DNA from: Methanoregulaceae archaeon UBA288
GTDB lineage: Archaea; Halobacteriota; Methanomicrobia; Methanomicrobiales; Methanospirillaceae
DNA length: 10,381 nt
Assembly: GCA_002495225.1 (NCBI GenBank)
Contig: DAEF01000166.1
Location: 1 to 10,381, forward strand
Direction: 5' to 3'
Of the stretch, positions 6,643 to 10,381 are shown piece by piece; the first letter of the stretch is position 1; each line of letters begins with the position of its first letter. A program made the position numbers and the translations under genes. A model generated the notes under the pieces. The model saw only the letters and a program-made list of their open reading frames with translations. It was not told where the DNA came from and made no database searches.

Positions 6643-6650
6643 GATATGCG
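6643..6650 (-). promoter_or_regulatory. putative TATA box for the membrane-protein gene
   Basis: GCATATCC on the minus strand is identical to the box before the methyltransferase operon (5554-5561). It is about 70 bases before the ATG at 6576, predicting a leader of about 44 bases. Confidence 0.4.
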
Positions 6651-6698
6651 TTCCGGTCGAAACGCCCGGCAGGGGATCGCCGCCCGGTCGGAAATGCT

Positions 6699-6704
6699 CT
6701 ATAG
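6699..6704 (+). promoter_or_regulatory. putative TATA box for the chorismate lyase-mptG fusion gene
   Basis: CTATAG is centred about 30 bases before the ATG at 6732. It predicts a leader of only a few bases. No Shine-Dalgarno motif is evident at the expected distance, in line with a nearly leaderless message. Confidence 0.42.
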
Positions 6705-6731
6705 GATGGGGGGCCCAAGATCGAGACGTCC

Positions 6732-8282
6732 ATGACACGGCCGGATATCGCCGGGATGATCGCGGTGGTCGAGCGGCAGCTCCCCCGCCTCTCCACCCTG
6801 CAGCGGGTCCTGCTCCTGACCGACGGGTCGGTCACGATCCTGCTCGAGGCGGCCGCCGGCGAGCGGGTGGACGTCCAGACGATCGCCCAGGAGGTGGTGC
6901 CGGCGGACGCGGCGCAGGCCGACCGGCTGGCGTGCGGGGTCGGCGACCCGGTCAACCGCCGCGCCGTCAACCTGGTCGGGGCCCGGACGGGACGGGTCTT
7001 CGTGCAGGCGGTCTCGTTCACGCCGCTCGACCGCCTGGCGCCCGGCGCCAGGGACGATCTGCTGGCCGCCGACATCCCGATCGGCCGGATCCTGCTGCAG
7101 CACCGGATGGAGACCCGACGGGAGCTCCTGGAGGTCGGTGTCGCCCCGGCAGGCGCCGCGCTCGGCCGGACCTTCGGAGTTTCGGCCGACGCGCCCGTGC
7201 TCTGGCGGCGCTACGTCATCGTCCACGACGGAGAGCCCCTGATCTCGATCGAGGAGCGGTTTCCCGCCGCGGCGTGGGCGGACGGGCGCCCAATCCCCGC
7301 CCGGGCGCCCGCGGTCGTCGTCGAGGCGCCCGCGCGGCTCCACCTGGGTCTGATCGACCTGCACGGCGGGCTCGGACGGGTCGACGGCGGGGCGGGCATC
7401 ACCCTCGCGGCCCCGACGCTGGTGCTCGAGGCAGAACAAAACGACGCCCTGACCGTCTCCGGGGGCGGCGAGGAGGTGGCGGCGAGGGCCCGGGAGGCCG
7501 CGCGGCGAGTCCTCGACCGTCTCGGGGTCCGGGGCGGGGCTGCGATCCGGGTCCGGCAGTCGATACCGCGGCACGCCGGGCTCGGGAGCGGGACGCAGAC
7601 CGCCCTCGCCGCCGGCGCGGCCGTCGCGCGGCTCCACGGCGCTGTGCTCACGGCCCGGGAGATCGCGCTGATCGTGGGCAGGGGCGGCACCTCCGGCATC
7701 GGGACGGCCGCGTTCGAGTCCGGCGGGTTCGTCCTGGACGGGGGGCACAGCTTCGGCCCGACCGGGGAGAAGCAGGAGTTCCGCCCCTCGGCCGCCTCGG
7801 CGGGGGTGCCCCCTGCCCCGGTCTCCGCGCGCCTCCCGTTCCCGGACGACTGGCAAATCGTGCTCGCGATCCCGGCCCGCCCGCCCCAAGTCGGCGGCGA
7901 GCGGGAGGTCGACCTCTTCCGGGAGCACTGCCCGGTCCGGCTCGACGAGGTGCGGCAGGTCTGCCACGAGGTCGTGATGCGGCTGCTGCCGGGTGTCGCG
8001 GGCGGCGACCTGGCGCTCTTCGCCGGCGCGGTGAACGCGCTCCAGTCGCTGGGGTTCAAGCGGGTCGAGGTCCGTCTCCAGGACCCCGTGGTCCGGGGGC
8101 TGATCGCCGGGCTCCGCGAGGCGGGGGCAGCCTGCGCCGGGCTCAGCTCGTTCGGGCCGACGGTCTACGCGGTCACGGACGGGGATCCCGCCGAAGTCGT
8201 CCGCGCTGCAGAGGAGCTGCTCGCCGACGGCGGCGGGGAGATCATCGTGACCCGGGGGAGGAACTACGGCGCGGTCTTCTGA
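6732..8282 (+). CDS. mptG: Fusion: chorismate lyase-like domain + beta-RFAP synthase (methanopterin synthesis)
   Basis: A 516-residue protein of two fused enzymes. Residues about 18-180 resemble archaeal DUF98/chorismate pyruvate-lyase: LQRVLLLTDGSVTILLEA, GDPVNRRAVNL (Asn75-Arg76-Arg77), VSFTPLDRL, DIPIGRILLQHRMETRREL and SIEERFP (Glu174-Glu175). Residues about 190-516 are a GHMP-like beta-RFAP synthase, with VEAPARLHLGLIDLHG (from 197), the Gly-rich loop HAGLGSGTQTALA (281-293) and the C-terminal GLSSFGPTVYAV. Beta-RFAP synthase joins PRPP to an aryl acid with loss of CO2 and PPi, the first committed step to the methaniline part of methanopterin. Chorismate lyase yields 4-hydroxybenzoate plus pyruvate. 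I recall labelling work in Methanocaldococcus that named 4-hydroxybenzoate, rather than p-aminobenzoate, as precursor; the fusion fits that. Frame and length are intact. I infer activity of the lyase half from similarity only. Confidence 0.9.
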   Translation: MTRPDIAGMIAVVERQLPRLSTLQRVLLLTDGSVTILLEAAAGERVDVQTIAQEVVPADAAQADRLACGVGDPVNRRAVNLVGARTGRVFVQAVSFTPLDRLAPGARDDLLAADIPIGRILLQHRMETRRELLEVGVAPAGAALGRTFGVSADAPVLWRRYVIVHDGEPLISIEERFPAAAWADGRPIPARAPAVVVEAPARLHLGLIDLHGGLGRVDGGAGITLAAPTLVLEAEQNDALTVSGGGEEVAARAREAARRVLDRLGVRGGAAIRVRQSIPRHAGLGSGTQTALAAGAAVARLHGAVLTAREIALIVGRGGTSGIGTAAFESGGFVLDGGHSFGPTGEKQEFRPSAASAGVPPAPVSARLPFPDDWQIVLAIPARPPQVGGEREVDLFREHCPVRLDEVRQVCHEVVMRLLPGVAGGDLALFAGAVNALQSLGFKRVEVRLQDPVVRGLIAGLREAGAACAGLSSFGPTVYAVTDGDPAEVVRAAEELLADGGGEIIVTRGRNYGAVF

Positions 8283-8284
8283 GC

Positions 8285-8290
8285 GGGAGG
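8285..8290 (+). promoter_or_regulatory. Shine-Dalgarno motif that marks the hydrolase start
   Basis: GGGAGG lies directly after the stop of the fusion gene, with eight bases between it and ACG at 8299. This is the ideal distance for an initiation codon and is the main reason to place the hydrolase start at that ACG rather than at the first ATG (8428). Confidence 0.55.
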
Positions 8291-8298
8291 CGGACCCG

Positions 8299-9111
8299 AC
8301 GGCGGGCGGAGACCGCCGCCCGGTCGTCCTGGTCCACGGGTGGAACAGCCACCCCGGGATCTGGAACCGGCTCGCGGAGCGGCTCGAGGCCGCGACCGTC
8401 CCGTGCTGGCGCTTCGACCACTCCGCGATGGCCGACGCGGACCTCGCCGGGAGAGCGGCAGCGCTCGCGGCGTACGTCGATCGGATGCGCGACGGCACCG
8501 GGTTCGACGGCCCGGTCGACGTCGTCAGCCACTCCTTCGGCGCCTGCATCGCCCGGCAGTGCCTGGAGGTGGCCGACGGAACGGCCCGGCGGGCGCGGGT
8601 CCGGCAGCTGATCATGCTCGGGCCGCCCAACAACGGCTCGGCCCTGGCCGAGCTCTTCAGCGACCCCGATCACGGCCCGGTTGTCACGGGCCGGCTCGAG
8701 GGGGCCTTCGTCCCGCCGGAGTTCGACCCGTTCGCGGACCCGATCGTGCAGGACATGCGGCCCGGGAGCCGTGTGATGCAAGTGCTCCGGGCCGCGGGGC
8801 TCCGAGACGACATCGCCTACCGGGTGATCGTGACCGCGAACCCGGCGGGGTTCGAGGCGTTCTTTCCCTGGTTCGAGGGGAGGACGTGGGAGCTCGGCGA
8901 GGGCGGGGCCTGGCAGCGGACGCTCTGCGGCGACGGCGTGGTCGCCCACTCCGAGTCCGCGCTGCCCGGCGTGCCCCTCGAGGTCTTCGCGCCCGAGCCG
9001 GACGGCGGCGGGGCGAGGATCCCGCCGCAACAGTTCTGCCATATCAGGCTCACCTGGAACCCGGCGGTGATCGACCGGGTCGTGGAGTACCTGCTCGCCC
9101 CGGCGCCGTGA
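8299..9111 (+). CDS. Alpha/beta hydrolase (lipase-like), start codon non-canonical (ACG)
   Basis: From ACG at 8299 the product has 270 residues. The first strand and oxyanion region are RPVVLVHGWNSHPGIWNRL (7-25). The nucleophile elbow is VVSHSFGAC with Ser79 (S-H-S-F-G in place of G-x-S-x-G). Asp212 in CGDGVV and His248 in CHIRLTWNP are the likely rest of the triad. No signal peptide or membrane segment is seen. In this frame there is no ATG, GTG or TTG between the upstream stop (8248-8250) and ATG 8428, yet that part clearly encodes the conserved HGW block, so the first ATG is too late. ACG follows a good Shine-Dalgarno motif and may be a real rare start or an altered ATG. It lies 16 bases after mptG, as in an operon. 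Substrate unknown. Confidence 0.82.
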   Translation, partial: TAGGDRRPVVLVHGWNSHPGIWNRLAERLEAATVPCWRFDHSAMADADLAGRAAALAAYVDRMRDGTGFDGPVDVVSHSFGACIARQCLEVADGTARRARVRQLIMLGPPNNGSALAELFSDPDHGPVVTGRLEGAFVPPEFDPFADPIVQDMRPGSRVMQVLRAAGLRDDIAYRVIVTANPAGFEAFFPWFEGRTWELGEGGAWQRTLCGDGVVAHSESALPGVPLEVFAPEPDGGGARIPPQQFCHIRLTWNPAVIDRVVEYLLAPAP

Positions 9112-9131
9112 TGGCCGCGGACCCGGAGAGG

Positions 9132-9137
9132 CTATTA
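9132..9137 (+). promoter_or_regulatory. putative TATA box for the DUF6653-like gene
   Basis: CTATTA is centred about 27 bases before the GTG at 9162, which would make the message leaderless and supports GTG 9162 over the ATG at 9111 that overlaps the hydrolase stop as TGATG. Confidence 0.35.
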
Positions 9138-9161
9138 CCGGTGGGGCCGAGTGTCTGTACC

Positions 9162-9680
9162 GTGACCATCGAGAGGAGGATCGCGGCGCTCTTCCGCCTG
9201 GACGACGAAGCCTGGCGGCGCCACGCCAACCCCTGGAGCGTCGTCTCGCGCAACACGGCCCTCCCGCTGCTGATCCTCGCCGTCTGGAGCCGGGCCTGGC
9301 TGGGATGGGGGGCGCTCGTCCCGGTGGCCGCGGCCCTGCTCTGGACCTGACTCAACCCCCGCGTCTTTGCGCCGCCCGCATCCTTCGACCACTGGACCTC
9401 GAAGAGCGTGCTCGGGGAGCGGGTCTGGCTCAACCGCGACGTCGTGCCCGTCCCGGCCCACCACCGCACGGCGCCGAACGTCCTCTCGGCCGTCGGCGGG
9501 ATCGGGGTCCTCTTCGTGGCCTGGGGCGTGGTCGCGCTCGAGGCCTGGCCGACCCTCTTCGGCGCGGCCCTCGTCTACGCGGGCAAACTCTGGTTCCTCG
9601 ACCGCATGGTCTGGCTCTGGCACGACACGCGGGACGCGACCGAAGAGGACCGGCCCGGTACTTCCATCCCGCCCGGGTGA
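9162..9680 (+). pseudogene. DUF6653-like membrane protein interrupted by one in-frame TGA
   Basis: One reading frame of 173 codons from GTG at 9162 to TGA at 9678-9680, broken only by TGA at codon 63 (9348-9350). The first part reads ERRIAALFRLDDEAWRRHANPWSV and then two hydrophobic segments (about 31-62). After the TGA it continues at once with LNPRVFAPP, HWTSKSVLGERVWLNRD, two further hydrophobic segments and KLWFLDRMVWLWHDTRD. From memory of DUF6653 proteins, this join normally reads WTWLNPR, so the TGA replaces a TGG Trp codon by a single G to A change. Function of the family is unknown; it is a small membrane protein. It may be a pseudogene, a sequencing error or, less likely, a recoded stop; TGA is used as a normal stop by its neighbours. 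A longer start at ATG 9111 is possible. Confidence 0.75.
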
Positions 9681-9737
9681 CGAGCGCGACCCCGAAGGCC
9701 GCCCGCGGGAGACCTGCCCGCACTCTCCCGGCGCCAG

Positions 9738-9774
9738 CGGCCCGTCTTCGGCCGATGGCTTTTTCTCTCTTTCT
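9738..9774 (+). terminator. putative terminator: weak hairpin followed by a T-rich tract
   Basis: CGGCC (9738-9742) and GGCCG (9750-9754) form a 5-base stem with a 7-base loop. It is followed by a T-rich run (9760-9774, TTTTTCTCTCTTTCT), the longest pyrimidine/T tract in the window. Archaeal termination relies mainly on such T-rich tracts. It lies 58 bases after the DUF6653-like frame and before the box for the next gene. Confidence 0.5.
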
Positions 9775-9783
9775 CAACACTCC

Positions 9784-9789
9784 TTATTC
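9784..9789 (+). promoter_or_regulatory. putative TATA box for the zinc peptidase gene
   Basis: TTATTC lies in a short AT-rich patch directly after the T-rich tract. It predicts transcription from about 9812 and a leader of roughly 57 bases, longer than for most genes here. Confidence 0.38.
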
Positions 9790-9868
9790 AGTGAAGGTGA
9801 TGACGGACGAAGCGTGACACGAGGATCCGCCCGACGAACGAGAACCCGGCGACGCGGAGGGGCGGCGC

Positions 9869-10381
9869 ATGGTGAAGTGGCGAACGGACGCGAGGAGTGC
9901 GAACGTCGAGGACCGGCGGGGTTCGAGGATCCCCGGCGGGGCGGCCGGCGGCATCGGCGGGATCGGGCTGATCATCGTCCTGGCCATCGCGCTCTTCACG
10001 GGCATGGATCCCGGGGTGCTCCTCCAGAACACCGATGTCCTGACCGGGCCGACCGGGCAGTCCTCGATGACGGCGGAGGAGCTCCAGGAGCAGGAGGAGC
10101 TCGCCAACCTCTCCGCGCAGGTGCTCGGCAGCACGGAGTCGGTCTGGAGCCAGATCTTCAGGGAAGACCTCCGACGGACGTATAATCCGTCGGGTATGGT
10201 GCTGTACTCGGGCCTGGTCGAGTCGGCATGCGGGCAGGCGAGTGCCTCGACCGGGCCGTTCTACTGTCCCGGGGACAAGAAGGTCTACCTCGACCTCGAC
10301 TTCTTCCAGGATCTCGCCACGCGCTACGGGGCCCCCGGGGACTTCGCCCCGGCGTACGTGATCGCCCACGAGGTCGGGCAC
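9869..10381 (+). CDS. Neutral zinc metallopeptidase, YpfJ family (PF04228), N-terminal part, cut by window edge
   Basis: An open frame of 171 codons from ATG at 9869 to the window edge. A charged cytosolic N-terminus with NVEDRRG (12-18) is followed by a Gly-rich stretch and one membrane segment (about 29-45). The domain proper shows YNPSGMVLYSG, ESACGQASASTGPFYCPGDK and VYLDLDFFQDL, then AYVIAHEVGH with the zinc motif HEVGH at 167-171, exactly at the end of the window. This order is highly typical of the family. The usual protein is about 290 residues, so some 120 residues are missing, including the third zinc ligand. GGAGG (9856-9860) lies eight bases before the ATG and fixes the start. Members are single-pass membrane proteins; substrate unknown. 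It seems to be its own transcription unit. Confidence 0.95.
   Translation, partial: MVKWRTDARSANVEDRRGSRIPGGAAGGIGGIGLIIVLAIALFTGMDPGVLLQNTDVLTGPTGQSSMTAEELQEQEELANLSAQVLGSTESVWSQIFREDLRRTYNPSGMVLYSGLVESACGQASASTGPFYCPGDKKVYLDLDFFQDLATRYGAPGDFAPAYVIAHEVGH

Noticed and set aside
6182..8611. Very long overlapping frame (809 codons) across the mptG region
   Set aside because: Product is almost entirely Arg/Pro/Gly/Ala, crosses several real genes and has no domain-like pattern.
9800..9817. Mini-frame ATG to TGA encoding five residues (MTDEA) before the zinc peptidase gene
   Set aside because: It begins before the predicted transcription start (about 9812) and has no properly spaced Shine-Dalgarno motif.
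1..10381. CRISPR array, tRNA, rRNA, transposase or integrase
   Set aside because: I found no regularly spaced repeats, no cloverleaf-like or rRNA-like stretch and no mobile-element protein motifs on either strand; this was by eye and weak or degraded copies could be missed.

Overview
The window is very GC-rich, tightly packed chromosomal DNA that looks archaeal and most likely comes from a methanogen, possibly a high-GC member of the Methanomicrobia. The pointers are a methanopterin-pathway enzyme (beta-RFAP synthase, mptG), an adenosine-specific kinase family protein, a DapL-type LL-diaminopimelate aminotransferase, a 7TM-PAS histidine kinase of methanogen type, and T/A-rich boxes about 26-37 bases before many starts with very short leaders, as expected of archaeal TATA promoters. 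Genus level cannot be decided from the sequence alone. I see no mobile element, CRISPR array, tRNA or rRNA.

Layout. Positions 1-317 (minus) hold the N-terminal part of dapL. Positions 362-1959 (minus) form a two-gene operon: a ferredoxin-nitroreductase fusion followed, through an ATGA overlap, by a stand-alone ModF-like ABC ATPase. A 169-base divergent intergenic region with a 26-base imperfect palindrome separates this operon from a 7TM-PAS histidine kinase (2129-3871, plus). Next comes an NTF2/SnoaL-like protein (3925-4398, plus), overlapping tail-to-tail with a minus-strand pair: a SAM-dependent methyltransferase (4832-5524) and a GNAT acetyltransferase (4374-4835), joined by a second ATGA overlap. 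The methyltransferase is divergent from the adenosine-specific kinase (5621-6118, plus), which converges on a small membrane protein (6127-6576, minus).

The right part is a plus-strand run. It starts with a two-domain protein (6732-8282) that joins a chorismate-lyase-like domain to beta-RFAP synthase, followed by an alpha/beta hydrolase (8299-9111) with no canonical start codon. A DUF6653-like membrane protein follows (9162-9680), interrupted by an in-frame TGA where Trp is expected. Last is the N-terminal part of a YpfJ-type neutral zinc metallopeptidase (9869 to the window edge), cut off just at its HEVGH motif.

How the genes work together. The most informative piece is the fusion: a chorismate lyase would make 4-hydroxybenzoate, and beta-RFAP synthase would condense an aryl acid with PRPP, so two consecutive steps of methanopterin synthesis may sit on one polypeptide. 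The other genes look like housekeeping or unlinked accessory functions. The two neighbouring single-base anomalies (ACG in place of a start, TGA in place of TGG) deserve a read-level check.
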